A stretch of 64,000 nt of DNA from Anoplopoma fimbria (Eukaryota > Chordata > Actinopteri > Perciformes > Anoplopomatidae). Below, in pieces: positions 12,319-26,125 of the stretch; the first letter of the stretch is position 1, and every line of letters begins with the position of its first letter. Below the pieces are notes generated by a model. That model had not been told where the DNA came from and searched no databases. It saw only the letters and a list, made by a program, of their open reading frames with translations. Location of the stretch: positions 23,087,728 to 23,151,727 of the forward strand of contig NC_072459.1 in assembly GCF_027596085.1 (NCBI RefSeq). The letters run 5' to 3'. A program made the translations under genes and the position numbers.

Positions 12319-13100
12319 TTACAGTGTTTCTCAGAGAGTCTATATGTGGTGGTAGACCAGAAATTTAGCAGTCAAAACCAATACCAGTGACATTTCTTCA
12401 CAAAATAAAACAATAAATCCCATCTACTTCAACATCTTCAAACAACTTAATTATATATTTATTAAAGTTTCTCGTAAAAAAATAAACTTAAATTTTACTG
12501 AAAAGTGCCTGAACGTTAACTGAAAGTTAGCCGTCAGCTCTGTGCAGGACTGTGCTTACCGGCTGCTAATAGCTAACTCTACCTAGCTCTCGCTCTACCG
12601 ATTCCAACACGGATTTGTTGTTCGCAATGTAGTATCATTGGGGAATAAATAGGGTGCCTCCCCAGGATGCGTCTATAGTGAGAGACACCGTCAGTTTCGA
12701 GCACTGACAATATATGTGTATCTGGCACCTGCCGTACTGTAGAAAAATTAGTTCAACCAGGTTTTCTGAATTTTGACGTCGACTTGGTAATGAAATCTCT
12801 GTTCTTGTGAAATTGCTAACTGCCACAAATAAATCACTGTATGGGGAACAATGCATTTAATGTATTTAGATTCTTTTCACCATGGTAGTCTTCATAGTTA
12901 GTGGCGGAGTCTGCCATTTTTGCACACAAGGAAACCATGCAGCATGTACTTTTACACTGTGTTGTTCTATCTCACTGATATCACCCTCACTCTTCACTGT
13001 TCTCTCTCCTGATGCCATATCACAGCTGTATTTACTTACTGCTAATGCTAAGCAAACATTTCCTGCTGCTGCAGTTTCACATTAAAAGCATTCAACTGGC
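12319..13100. mobile_element. Possible DNA-transposon remnant
   Basis: The start cagtgtttctcagagag and the ggtggtag that follows look like the end of non-autonomous hAT-type elements common in fish. Further in, the sequence has a gctaatagctaactct stretch typical of such elements. I could not find a matching inverted end (gaaacactg) downstream, so the limits are guesses. Confidence 0.25.
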
Positions 13101-13960
13101 AAAACGAGGTAGGTTTTTATTGCGAAGCAGTAATAATAAGGAAGCAGATCTGCTGCGTGGAAATAACTCCCATTGTGCGCATCACAAAATCAGATCATGA
13201 TTCCAGCCTTTGTTGACGGACTGCTGTATCAGAACAACGTGAGTTTGTTTGGCTGCACTGTAAACCGGTACACCAGTTGCTCCGCTGCTCATGGAGTAGT
13301 AAACCACACTGGTTGTTACCACGGTAACCATGGACTGAAATCGTAAGAGCTTGTAACAAACAGCACACAAAGGTTAACAATAAAACTACTACACTTTACA
13401 CACTACACGACACAAATACTTCACTATACTAATATGGTATAGTACACTATAATAGAATTAGAAAACGTATGGTTGGTTAAAAAAATTAAAATACAAGACT
13501 ATCTATGATAAAATGATTAAATATAGTTTAACAATGTTGCTCTGCGTGGTTATGCCGTGACATCCTCTGATATATGTTGCTGTCTCTATGCAAGTTTTGT
13601 TTTCAAATTATTTGTACTTTAAATAAAAAAAACCATTATTATTCTTTTAAACATCTTCTGTCTTTATACGTGCTGAAGCGTAGCAGGAATTATTGCTCTG
13701 TCTCCACTTCTTGGTATTGTCAGAACGGTAGATTGGGTTTGATAATGGGTAAGAGAAAAACATTCTGCAGTGTGGTCACAGCGTGATGTGATACAGTCCT
13801 TCAGCAAGTTCATCTGCTATATGTAAGTGAACTGCTGTGCATCCACCTGTGGACATTCTAAATGGAAAACCTAATAAAGTAGTAATAAAGAAAAAAATGA
13901 TGTAACTGTTCTTTCTTCTTCTCTCATTCACTACTTTTGTCTCTTCGCTCCTTCTCTCCG

Positions 13961-14071
<111 letters not shown>

Positions 14072-14258
14072 TGCCCCGTCTTCCCTCTCCCTCTGCGTGC
14101 TGCCCTGACAGGCGTCCTCTGTGGCTGCCAAAGCCTTTTAACCACAACAATATCTAAATGGCACACAATGGCCCATTAGAGTCATCAAGCCATTAAACCA
14201 GCAACCAGCAACCTTCAGCCTGGCAATTAGGAATATTTCATTCTGCCTGCCACCCCTG

Positions 14259-14262
14259 CACA

Positions 14263-14311
<49 letters not shown>

Positions 14312-14326
14312 GCACGCACACACACT
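14259..14326. repeat. Imperfect (CA)n microsatellite
   Basis: Sixty-eight bases with interruptions (cata, caaa, cgcacg), indicating an older, decaying array. Confidence 0.92.
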
Positions 14327-14444
14327 CTACACCCATCTATTATTCTCTTCTTGTCTCTCATCCACATGCTCCCTCTCTCTTTCATCTCTACCTCCCCTTC
14401 TGCACGTGCACACTCTCACTCACGTGCACTATATCTCACACCAA

Positions 14445-14448
<4 letters not shown>

Positions 14449-14476
<28 letters not shown>
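14449..14476. repeat. (CT)14 microsatellite
   Basis: A pure 28-base run. Confidence 0.95.
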
Positions 14477-14478
<2 letters not shown>

Positions 14479-14924
14479 GTCGCCAAAGTCACCCTACAAC
14501 AGCGGCCCCCAATCAGTGTCACGATCGATTAACAGATTTCACACCGCTGGACACGGCATTTACAAAGAACCAGATGAAATGAAGAGAAGGAGCGGGCCGA
14601 GATAATAGGTGGAGCAGAGAGAGACAAGGTTTAGCGTGTGCTGTGTCAATAGTGATGGTGGGTACATACAGTGGTACTAGAGAACATGAATGTGAGGGAG
14701 GAGAGACAGAACTGTAAATAAGAGAGCACCGCTCAGTTGTGGAACGCACCGATCCAACGGCAGAATCGCTTTGGCAACAACGTCCAAATGTCATGCCAGC
14801 AAAGCTCACCTTTGACCTTTTGAGGGGGAGGAGAAAGGGGAGGGGAAGAGTAGGACACAGGAGAGACTGGCTGAAAAACTGCTGCTGAGATTCATACATT
14901 TTTTTTCTTGGTATAATAAGCGTA

Positions 14925-15065
14925 GTGGAGGGAATATTTGACTTTACTTGGGTATTTTAATTTTATGCTTCTTTATTCCACTTTATTTCAGAGGGACATT
15001 TTGTAACTTAAATCCACTACAAAGTCACCAGCTACAATTGGATTCACATTTTTAACTGAAGTCTT
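14925..15065. mobile_element. Interspersed repeat fragment (percomorph MITE-like)
   Basis: The order gactttacttgggtatttt, ttttatgcttctttattcc, ttcagagggacattttgtaa and ccactac resembles a short interspersed element that is very frequent in perch-like fishes. The copy is diverged and both ends are unclear. I recognise it from memory and have not aligned it. Confidence 0.5.
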
Positions 15066-16049
15066 TACTTTCTTTCAGGTCATTTGGTGCCACTTTATTA
15101 CAGGTTCCTATTGATGCCCTTGAAAGACTCAACATGGAACTATGTCATTTGGTATTGTAGCAGAGAAAATAGAGACAAAGTTCCAAGAAAAACATTTGAT
15201 GTTAAGTAATTTGTGTTGTGTTTATAAACATATAAACTTTCCTGAGGAATTTACATTTCTCTGACCCTAATTTCCTGTTGCCTCTCTCTGTTTTTTGGAG
15301 CCAAACTCAACCCCGATAAAAATAGTGCAAATATTCTGCCTGACCTGACTTCAGCTCCTCTTTGGTGGATATATCAAGCTACACAGAGTTCGCAGCCAAG
15401 AAGTCTTTTTTTAATTTAATTAATGAAAACAGTTGGAAATGAAGGAAAGCAGCTAAAGACATGCTGGTGATGTTTGAACCCAGGCCTGCAGTGGCACATA
15501 CTTTTGGGGATTCAATTAAACATTTAGATGACGAGGGTTTGATCATCCTGAATGATGATGGTTAGAAATAATCAATAAGAGCACATGTTTTCCAGCTGCT
15601 GATCCACAGATGGATCTATAATGAATGGAAGCCGCCTATAAACCCTTTATTGGCAGATTAACCTCTTGGCCGTGCTTTCATACGAATATACAACTCTGAT
15701 ATATGGTTTTCTACATCCATAAGCATTGGTTATGGTTTCACACCTAGTCAGCCTGCTCCCATCCCCCTCCGTGTCTCACCCCCTCCCCTCCGCTCTGCCT
15801 GACAGTTGGTTGCAACAGCAGCCACAGAATACACACCGTGGAGGCGTGAGCCGCTCTTCCTCTCCCTCGCTCTGCCTCTGTGCGCATGCATGAGTGCACA
15901 TCTGCCACTTTCAGTGCTGCAGCGTGCTCAAACATGCGCATTTGGAAGGATGAGCACATACACATAGGGCGCACCTGTGTACATTCAGACGCACACAAAA
16001 ACACACCAGCTGTGGCACTGAAGCCAGCTTTTGGCAGTCACATCCTCTC

Positions 16050-16071
16050 TTTCTCTCTCTCTCTCTCTCTC
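16050..16071. repeat. (CT)n tract
   Basis: About 20 bases of CT passing into cacacac. Confidence 0.9.
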
Positions 16072-18361
16072 ACACACTGTGCCACTGAACACATGTTGGA
16101 TCCTGCATCTGGAAACTGTGCTGGTGACTCACGCACACACAAGATTCCTATGAATAGCGAAACATTTGGGCGCAATGACAAGTATTTATTGGACGTACAG
16201 ACGCCGACGTGTCATCCGGCGTGCATGTCAGCGAGCGATAAGAGGGGTGGGGGGGGGTACATTTCAGATGTGTTTTTCTATACTACACTATCTGTGTATT
16301 GGTATCTACCTCTCACCTTGTTCTGCTCTCGTGGTTCTTCATGTCTCTCCTCTGTATCATTCTCCATCCAAAGAATCTGAATTCTTAAAATGAATTCATC
16401 TTGAAAAGATGCTAAAAATATCTGCCAGAACATGATGGTATCACTGTGGTGCATAAATACACACACACGCACATTAGCACCTTAGCACCTTAGCCACTGG
16501 GTTTGTTTTACAACCTTAGTATGAAAACACAGCATTCACAGTAAAAGAAATGCGCCTGATTTTAGTCACATAAAGTGTGAGACTACCAAGATAACACATG
16601 TAATTGGAATGCAGCTAAGTCACATACGAACTGTAAAGCCAAGCAACAATGTGAACCACATAGAGAGAGGCAGGCCGGCTACAGTCACCTGATGAATCCC
16701 TCTGCAGGTAATGGAGGTACAGTGCTGTGCTTTGCGTGATGGCGAGTGTGCGTGAGGAGCTTTGGCGCCTCTGAGAGCACTCTAAGGGTATGAACTCTGA
16801 AAGCAGCCGTAATGTGTTGCACAATCCCCGGCTGAGGGCGAGTGGAGTAACAGTATTTAGTGAGCAGGTAAGCCGGGCTTCAGTCCAGTAAATGAGGTGA
16901 TGTAATAGCAATAACATACATGTACATGCACGTATACAAATACAGCCTGTTAAGGTCATAACTGGTATTCAGATCCCAAAACACGTGCCTACCGTCTCGT
17001 ATTTAGTGTATTATTGAAAATCCCCAGTTCCAGTTTGCTAATATGTTCATTAAATAACTACATTAATGCCTTAATTAGAAAAATGTATTCCATGTCATAC
17101 ATACTTGTCCTCGCACACTAAATGTATGCAATTAATACAAAAATGTTATTAAGAAGTTACTGAAGGAAATAAATCTTCCATGATTTTTATGAAACACTTA
17201 ATTTATCAATCTCCAAAAAAGGATGCCAGACATGTAGCAGTGTACTAAAAAAATTAAAAACAGAAAACAAGACTGATATAATCACATGGCTACAAAGTTA
17301 GGTCACATTACGTTCAGTGCACGTTTAGCATTCGTGCTTTGATATACAAGTTTTGAAAGCAACACGAGACAACTAACTCACAGAGCTTCAAAGAGGACAA
17401 AACATCCGTGTCCAAACTGCAGGTGCACTGCCCAAAAATAAAGAAAAGTCTATTTAGGGCTTTTACAAAGCTGAAACTAACCAGCCGGGACGTGATGGAC
17501 AAACACAGGTTCCACATAAATGCTCCAACATTAACAGCTACAACAGAAAAAGTCTAATTATGTCACATCTATCAACCTGTTATTATGTCTCTGAGCCAAT
17601 TTACTGCACAAGTGCTTTTACTTTATTTATTTAGTGTGTTGTTGTAAGTTTGTTATTTATAAAGGATTTAAATATTTCGAGGGATATGAAAAAAAATGTC
17701 AAAGGTGCAGTAAGGCAAACAGGGATTATATAGAAACAAATGGGATTCTCGTGCCCACAGAAAACCTTTAATCCAAGATAACCTGAAAACTCAGAGCACG
17801 CTGGCTCCACCTCTCCCTCGTTTCTTCTCAGCGGTATTAAATTATTACCTGCCCAGGATTCTCATTAGACTAAAGAGGCAGGTGCTCCATCATTGGCGTT
17901 CCGTTCCATCATGGCCGCCGTCCTGTCCTCCTCAGAGTAATGCGCCCTTCTTACAGCGTAAAAAAAAGAAAATGTGACTTAATGTTTGCTTTATTCGTCT
18001 GGCCCGCGCAGTCAATAGGGCAAGGGTCACTCCTCTCTAATCAGGAGGCGGGAATTTAAAGAAGGCGGGAGGGAAGGAGGGAGGAGAAGGGATGAGTTAA
18101 AGAGTTAAAGAGGAAAAGGAGGAATAGATGCTGGAGGGAACGAGGAAAGTGAAGGCAGGAGACACAACAGACAAATGCTCCAAACCTCGTTTAAGTTTGC
18201 ATGACTTTTTATTTTATTAATTTTTTCCTCACTCGTCACACATTCTGTTCCTCCAGCTTTGTCGCTTCACATCCGTCTCTTTTCCTCCCGTCTGCACTTG
18301 CGTCACTCGCATCCCTCAGCTTCTATCAGCCTCTTTCTTTTCCTCTTCGTACGTTATGCCC

Positions 18362-18472
<111 letters not shown>

Positions 18473-18879
18473 CCTCTTTTCCCACGCTCAACCTTCTTCA
18501 CTCGCGTGTCCTTAACTGTCCTTTCTCTCTGTCTCTGCTGGCGTTAGACACAGCAGCGTTTTTTATCTGTACTTTATCCAAACCCAATCTGTCCATTCTC
18601 TTTCAACCGACGCCCCTGTCTCTCACTCTTCTATGTTATCTTTCCCTCCTGTTCCTGGCTGGACCATTACTGACGATTCAGCATTTAGAATGAATATTTA
18701 AGGTGAAATTCCACAAAGTTATTATCCTCCAAATGGATTATTATGCACAGCACCCATCTGGAATATATAAAGTGGAGTTTAGTGTGTTGATTTTTATTTA
18801 TTTTTTACAATTTGGTGAGTCTTCTCAACCCCGAATGCTCTTTCCCCCGTGCACGCTTTTTCCCTTTGTCTCTTGCCAT

Positions 18880-19095
18880 CTCTCTCTGTCCTACTTTTGA
18901 ACCCAGTTATTCTATCTCTCCGTCTCTCTCTCTCTCTCTCTCTCTCTCTGTCCTCCCTCCAGACCCTCACTCGTCCTGCCAACCCGCCCCCTTTCGTCCC
19001 CTCGCACTCACGCCCTCCTCCCATCTCCTTCTCTCACTCTTTTCCTGCTATCTCTCCCTCGTCCTGCATCTCCATTTTTGTCCCCCCCCCCCCCC
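18880..19095. repeat. Pyrimidine tract with (CT)n and poly-C
   Basis: Mostly C and T on the plus strand. It includes a CT run at 18923-18949 and 14 consecutive C at 19082-19095. Confidence 0.9.
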
Positions 19096-20221
19096 AATCA
19101 CTCTCCCTGCAATGTTAATTCAAATTGCCTGGTTTGGGAGGACAGTATACGGTTCCAATAATGCCGAAAGCACTTAGGAGAACATAATCAATCTCTCTCT
19201 CTCTCCCCCTTTCTCAGTTTCTCCCCTCCTTCTTTTTCCCACCCTATTTTATATTCCCTCCATATGTGGAATCGGACTCAAAGTCTCTGTCCGCTTTTAT
19301 TCCCTCTCTATCTCCACACTCTGTTCTAATCGAGCCTTTTTTTCCATTTGAATATTTTATCCCTGCTCTCTAAATGTATGTCTTCTTTTTAACTTGAGCA
19401 TGACACACTGCATGGTTTGGTTTGTCGTGGTTTAGGCCTGTCCCCTCTCATACCAATAGAAAACCTACCAGTAGCACAACGGAGCAATGTTTAAGTCCCA
19501 GTATAGTTTGCATTCTGCGTGCACATGAGGATCAGTTTGAGTTCAGTCTTGCAGATGTTTTATGACAAAGGAAATTCATTCAACTTATTTGTTAGACACA
19601 TAATGCATTTTGGTGAGAGAAACCTTGTTAGTATGTTCAAGAATTTAAAGCAACCAGAAATAAATGTCTCTTTCCATCCTGATTTCAAAACTCCAGGTTT
19701 TCAAAACTCCTGGCTTAGCCCTGCAAACCTCTTCCTGATTAGCTTGTTGTTGCCTAGCAACGCAAAGGGCAAGAATTCTGAGTCGCTGGAACCTCAAAAC
19801 ATTTTTTTGATTTGAAATGCCATTGACATAAACTGGATAATATCCATGTTTGTGTTGTCTATGATTGTATTGGTTGAGCTAACAAACACCTGATGCTATG
19901 TGCATTACCATTTATTACTTTACATGTCCACATACTTCTGGCCATTTGGTGGTTTTCTTTGCCTTGTTGCTTCGTGAACTGTTACATGAATATTTGCCCC
20001 ACTTTTCCTATTTCCCATCCCCAAACATTTCCGTCACATCCCTCATTTTGTCCCTCCACCCACCTTTCCCTCATGCTCAGAGTGAGTTTTCACCTGGCAA
20101 AAAATGTTTCACTCCCACTCCTCTATTCACTCTTCCCCTTTTTTTCCCTCGTCAGTCTGTCCCTCGCTCTTTCATGTCTCTGCACAACTCTCTCCAGGCG
20201 TCAGCTGCTGCCCTGTCAGGT

Positions 20222-20420
20222 TCAGGGGGGGAGACAGGTGGAGAAGAGACACAGAGATGAAGAGACACAGAGAGAGAGAGAGAGAGACAGAGAGACGAAC
20301 TGGGAAAGAGGAGAGAAGAGGGTGACGATGGGGGAGAAAGAGAAAGAGAGAGAAAGAGAGAGAAAGAGGGTGACAGAGAGTGAGAGAGAGGTTGAGGGAG
20401 GCTAAGAGAGGGAGTGAAAT
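20222..20420. repeat. Purine tract of GA-rich repeats
   Basis: About 200 bases of aga/gag-type sequence on the plus strand with imperfect agagagaaag units. On the transcribed strand it is polypyrimidine. Confidence 0.88.
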
Positions 20421-20542
20421 ACTTCTAATTCATGGAGACAGGCTGCGTTTCCGTGGCAACGTGGTTTCCATCGTAACAGCCCTGCTAAGGATGCCATTAG
20501 TGGGGAACAAAAAGAGAATGCCACTCACCGCCGGTATGGAGA

Positions 20543-20660
<118 letters not shown>

Positions 20661-20894
20661 GCAGGAACACAACAGTCATGCATTTATATGTCCTACTACA
20701 CTAACAAACACACACAGACACTCAAGATAAGCCACCCACCCACACAAACACACACACATGCACCCACCCACACATCACTTTATTCCCCCCACTCAACTCA
20801 CAACTCAACACACGTCCTGCTGCCACTTCCCCACTGCCCACACAGCGACTCAGACTAATACAGACATATACTGATCCGTCTCACACATGCGATC

Positions 20895-21030
20895 AATCCC
20901 GCCGCGGCGCCTATATAATACAAAACGAAATCATTCCACGCTTTGAGCCGAGCGCCGAGGCCCCATCATGCCGCGGGGCGCAGCGGCTCTGAGGAGCTGC
21001 GTCCGTCTTCTTCCATTGTTGACGCTTTGA
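20895..21030 (+). other. GC-rich patch with TATA-like box and 20-codon ORF
   Basis: Within AT-rich intron, 20900-21000 contains several CpGs (gccgcggcgcc, gccgagcgccgagg, ccgcggggcgc). The string ctatataata lies at 20911-20920. An ATG at 20968 opens 20 codons (MPRGAAALRSCVRLLPLLTL) closing at 21030. The arrangement could be a cryptic antisense promoter, a conserved element, or chance. The ORF is too short to be evidence of coding. Confidence 0.2.
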
Positions 21031-22423
21031 TACACATTCCGTATTGCTGACCGTATACACTATTTTGCATTTAAGGACTCTGGGACGGTTCTCTTATCAA
21101 AAAGGAATACACAATAAAAAAACATCCACAACAGGAAGAGATTAAATTTGTAAATCGCCAGACTATAACTCAAAGAAAAGTGAGGAGCGGGAAGGTCAAA
21201 GCAGCATCACCAAGACTGCAGAAGTAACACTAGAGGCTGAGTGGATGAATTAGAGTCGGACACAACATGCTTTTATTTGGTATTCGGAGGACTTGTAGAT
21301 GGTTTGTTATTCAGAGGGCATACTGCAGTCCACTCAGTGATGCTCCACAACATCCTGATAGGTCTAACAGGACAAAGGAGCAGACAGCAGGTGTTCATAT
21401 TATTAATTAATAACAAATCAAATCAGGTAGTCTTTTACTATCTCATTGAAGAGGGGCATGGTATAGATGACCGCAGAAGAACTTGAGGAAATGGAATAAT
21501 CTATGTGGTGCAATGCTGTGATATGAGCTGCTAAAATGTGCACAATTGCACTCTCTGAGGCCCCGGTACTAGACAGCATGTTGATATTACTATAGGCAGC
21601 AGGCATGTTGCTCTCTCTCTCTCTCTGCTTTGCTCCAGGGCATCGGAGACAATAACCTAGTTTCCACTGCAGGGCCAAATAACCAAACAGAGCTTGCTCA
21701 TAACCTGCTGCACGTCACTGAAATCTCATCTCCAAATAACTTGTGATTTGTTTTCGCTCCTTATTGCCAAAAGGGGTTGAACGCACTAATGATTGAAAAC
21801 TGTTTCATTCCAGAATGAGAGCGAAGGAAGCCCGCTTTTGGAATAACGATGTGAAAACAAACCCTGTCAGGGGTTACTACGGGTTACTGAAGCATTTAGT
21901 AATGAAATCCTCCGGCTGTAAATCATGCTATGCTATTTACATTTAGGATGAGGTCATCGGCACTGGGACTAAAGTTATCAGTCGTCTGATACAAAGAGCT
22001 GTGATGTTGATACCAGTATAGGAAGCAGCCCACTCCAAACCCTCAGCATTGCTCCGAGGCACGGGAGATGTTCATGTTATTCACATAGAGAACTGCAAAG
22101 CTGTTCATATGGGTCAGATGCACCTCTGTATATATAGGTATTTTACACAAAGATGGCTGCTGCTGTTACTGATGTGTGTTAAAGGGGGATATGGGGTTTT
22201 AAAGGTGTGTTTCTGTGTGAACTGCATGTTGCACGACTCCATCCATCATCTGCACAAACAGTTCTGTCTGCACTGTTCATGCTCCCCTATAAGTCGAGCA
22301 AGAAGACAGGTTGGAGAAATGATTTTGGAAATAGTGTGGTGCTAAAACGGATACGCATGAATAGTCTTCTTGATAGCAGAAACTCCTGCAGGCTGCAACA
22401 GGGAGAAAAGTGATGCTTGTGCC

Positions 22424-22560
22424 CAGAGATAGCTGAGTGGTTAAGTCGGCCGGCCCTGAAGCCTCGTGTGTCCGCCTAACGACCTTGGATGAAATGCTGC
22501 AACAACTTTTCTCGCCTCTGTTTGAATCTAAAACATGGAAGTTGAGCAGAAAACCAACGA
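22424..22560 (+). mobile_element. Possible tRNA-derived SINE fragment
   Basis: The opening agagatagctgagtggttaa resembles the A-box region of a tRNA-Leu/Ser-type sequence. The following cgaccttggatgaaatgctg loosely resembles the body of a common fish SINE (accttt..tgcatg). No B-box gttcgantc is intact and no cloverleaf can be drawn, so it is not a functional tRNA. Confidence 0.35.
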
Positions 22561-25344
22561 ATGGTTGTGATTTTTTAAATGCTATTGAGGTGTTCATAAG
22601 CATTTAAAGTAATTCTCAATATTGCAGGGGTGAACATGACAGAAACACCATATTTAAAAAAAGACTTTTGAAGTAACTTCATCAGAAACAGAAAGAAGAA
22701 ATCACAGCTACAAAAAAGAATGGTATCAAATTGAAGGGCAGTCAGTAAAGTGTGAATTCTAATTAGCTGTGCGAGCTTAAAAAGACATCTGACAGTCAAC
22801 ATTTTAATTTAGGAGTTTCAAAGCAACATGATTTCTCTAATGACGTTCCTAAATTACAGCGTTAAAAATAGCCTCAGAGCTGGCACCTGGGTAACTGTAC
22901 CTTGATGCAAATTTAACAAATAAAAAAAATTAGACCACAGGACATTTACTCAAATGGAGGTTAATTGATGGGCAGTAACAGACCACAACCCGCCTTTGGC
23001 TGGTTTACATTCTATTCGATTCTACATTCAAAAATCTTTTTTTTACATCTAAAGATTACATAAAATACACTATTATACGTTTGTGATATGTATTATCGAA
23101 TAAGATAACTGCTAACTGTATAAAGCACTGGAGGGATGACATATTTTTGTAGGTCAACCTGGCCTCAACTCACACTTCCCTCGACAAAAAGTAAATGGGA
23201 TTTTTCCATTAGATTTTAGATATTAGAGAAAATATGTGATAAATAAGTTTTTGATACTCACACGTTTTGGTCAGCAAGGTAATCTACACAAATTAACAAC
23301 TTTATAAACTTTATTTTACATACTGACGTATATTATATCGTAGAACAAAATGTGAAAACCTAAAAACCACATAAAAAAACCACTGACATCGAGACAAGTG
23401 AACAAGAAGTGCAAAAGATGCTAAGTCGTTTCTGGGTTTTAGGACTTGAACCTGCAGCTCTCTATTGAGGCTGGAGATTACTGTGTTAACTGCAGAGGAA
23501 GTTAACACCGTTTTTAAAATTCTGTTTTGTGGTTACGGGTTAAACTATATTTAAGCTACTGTTAGGGTTAAGCAGCTAAAATACTTTAATGTTAGGGATG
23601 GTCAAAGTTAAATTTAATAAATGTTAACTGCAGTTCTGTGTTGGGACACGGAACCCATCCACCTCCAGGACATCCACACCGTACTGGATGTAGATTGTGA
23701 GGTTCAAAATGATCCAACATAGATGTAATTCCTAAAGTGTAGTACAACACTGAGATCTGCATTTGCACCTTGACACCTGAAAACAAGGCTCAGCTATAGA
23801 ACTTTGTGGTGGATCTACAATGTACAGTCAGTCATCTTTAGGGAGTCATCTGGACCAATGATTGCTCTGCATGGTCAGACAAGAGCCAAGGTTATCGGCT
23901 CTATGGCTGTTGCAACTAAATTGAATTTTGATGAAAATTGTTATTACTAAACTATAATAGATATTTTTGAACAGGTGAACCTATGTGTTTTTTAAGAACA
24001 AATATCCGTTCGACTTTTTGGGCCAATTGTGACAGCAATAACACATGAGTGGTTACATGACCAGAGGATGGCTTCGGACACCTTTTATGGTTTCTAGACC
24101 AACATAGACTTCTTCATTCATCAAAGAACTACAATCTTCTTCTTCCTAAAACTCCACTGAACACACAATTCAGGAGTTTGACTGCAGCAATCCAAGGACA
24201 ACTCAAATTATTCTGAGGGCAAAAATGTGTCCTCTTCCCCTCACTTTCTGTGTTTCTCGCTAATCTTTCTTGATGTATGTTTTATTCAGTCCGCCCTACA
24301 CAGTTTACATTACATTCAGTTTTTTGTTTTGTGTGATCACATTAGTCACACTGAACACAGTACGAGATCTAATCATACAAGTGGATAAAAATGTGGTACT
24401 CTCTTCTACTTTTTTGGGATACTACATTTTCTTTGTTTCCAGCATCAGTTATTGAGATAGAAGTTCAGATACAGTGTGTTGCAGAATCTACTAGATCTAA
24501 AGTGATGCCCACCGCGCTGTAGGTAGGTGCTACTATCAACTGGCCTTTATCCAGAACAAGGGGAGATTACAACACAGGTCTGGTCTATTACTTCCACATT
24601 CTAATCTAACAAAATAACCTTGGCATAAGTTGAGGGAACTATAAAAAAAAAAGCTGTGCTGCGACTCTATGACAATACTCTAAGGTGCAGACCACAAATA
24701 TTATAATGAATTATGGATAAGGTAACTAGAGTTACAGGCCATCTTTCATGTTACAAGTAGAATTATGTTTAATTTAAAAATTTAAAAAAATGGATTATTG
24801 ATGCAGGCTTATGGATCGGGTGCTTGCATGTGCTTGAGCTTGTTTTTTGTTGTTGTTAAAGTGGTCCTGGTACACAGTGTTCTGTTTATTAGCATATCGC
24901 ATTGTCTAAAAGCCCCCCTCAGCGCCCAGCCGCCTCATGCCAATAAAAGTCTATTAAGCCTGTTTGACTTTGCTAATGCAAATCAGTCTTTGGCGGAGAA
25001 CGCTACAGCCGAAGCTCCAGTCTACCAAACAAGTGTCTGATGTGACGGAGAACAAACACAGGCACTAATGCAAGTAACTTAAAGCCCAGTGGGGGTTGTT
25101 TTATTGGTAATATATGTATAGTAATGATAATGATGATGATGGTACAGAACATGGTAATGGTGGTAAAGATAATGGAATAACAAGTACTATAATGTCCAGA
25201 GGCATGATAATAATGGTGATGATGAACTTTATGACCTCACCAAACTGTGTAGCTGTTTAATGAGCTTTTCTAGTATTTTGAGATTCCAACAATAACAGTG
25301 TGTTAAATTGAAATTAATGAACCTTCATTATTTTGTTTTAACAG

Positions 25345-25625
25345 TTTGGCTGTAGGGATGGCGAGATCAATCGATCCACCACTAAAAGAGATCTTCAAAT
25401 ATCCATCCATCCATCCATCCATCTCCTTCTGCTTATCCACAACCTTGTATCGTCCGATTCATTGAGGTTTGGTGAATCGCTCTTAGTCTGACCCCTCCCC
25501 CGAGACCACTTTGCCTTGGGAGACCCTACCAGGAGCTATTGCCCCCGACAACACAGCTCTCAGGATCACTGGGGCACACAAACCCCTCCACCATAATAAG
25601 GTGGCGATTCATTGGAGGAGTTCAA
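25345..25625 (+). mobile_element. Retroelement fragment with (CATC)n
   Basis: A (CATC)n run at 25401-25423 is followed by cttctgcttatccac. Later come gggagaccctaccaggagc, tattgcccccgacaacac and ctccaccataataaggtgg. This order matches a widely dispersed fish retroelement. The copy is diverged and has no coding capacity. Confidence 0.65.
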
Positions 25626-25629
25626 ATAT

Positions 25630-26125
25630 CCAATGGATTATCATTTAAATTTGGTACAGACATTCAGGGTGTGTAGAGGATTAATCTTAATTACTTGGTG
25701 ACCCATGAAGCGCCATTTAGCGCCAACATGAGGTCTGCATCTGTGGTTTTCAGAAAAATATGTCATCATTATCACTCACTAGTGGACGGATTGTCCCGAA
25801 ATTGTGCACACATTCATCTTCCACACAGAATGAATTGTAATAACTTAACTGATCCTCCAACTCTTCATCATCAGGTCAAAATTTTTAGGTTTATGACCAC
25901 CTACCTGCAAAGCTAATGACATTCCCATCAGCCTCAGCTGTACTTTGTGTTTAGTGCTATTCAGCAAATGTTAGCATGGTAAAATGATAATCATTATACC
26001 TTCTTAACATAGGCATACAAGCCTTGTCATTGTGAGCATGTTATCATGCTGGCATTAGCATTTTGTGCAAAGTACCTGTGAAGCTAAGTACAGCCTCACA
26101 GTGCAGCGAGCCTTATTGTGTGACA
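25630..26125 (+). mobile_element. Non-autonomous interspersed element
   Basis: The order ttggtacagacattcaggg, gcgccaacatgaggtctg, ctaatgacattcccatcagc, ctcagctgtactttgtgttt, ttagcatggta, gtcattgtgagcatgtta and aagtacagcctcacag matches a high-copy non-coding element of percomorph fishes. It abuts the preceding retroelement fragment, so one may have inserted next to or into the other. Confidence 0.65.

Noticed and set aside
22424..22500. tRNA-like start gatagctgagtggttaa
   Set aside because: No acceptor stem pairing, no anticodon arm and no intact B box; better explained as an old SINE fragment.
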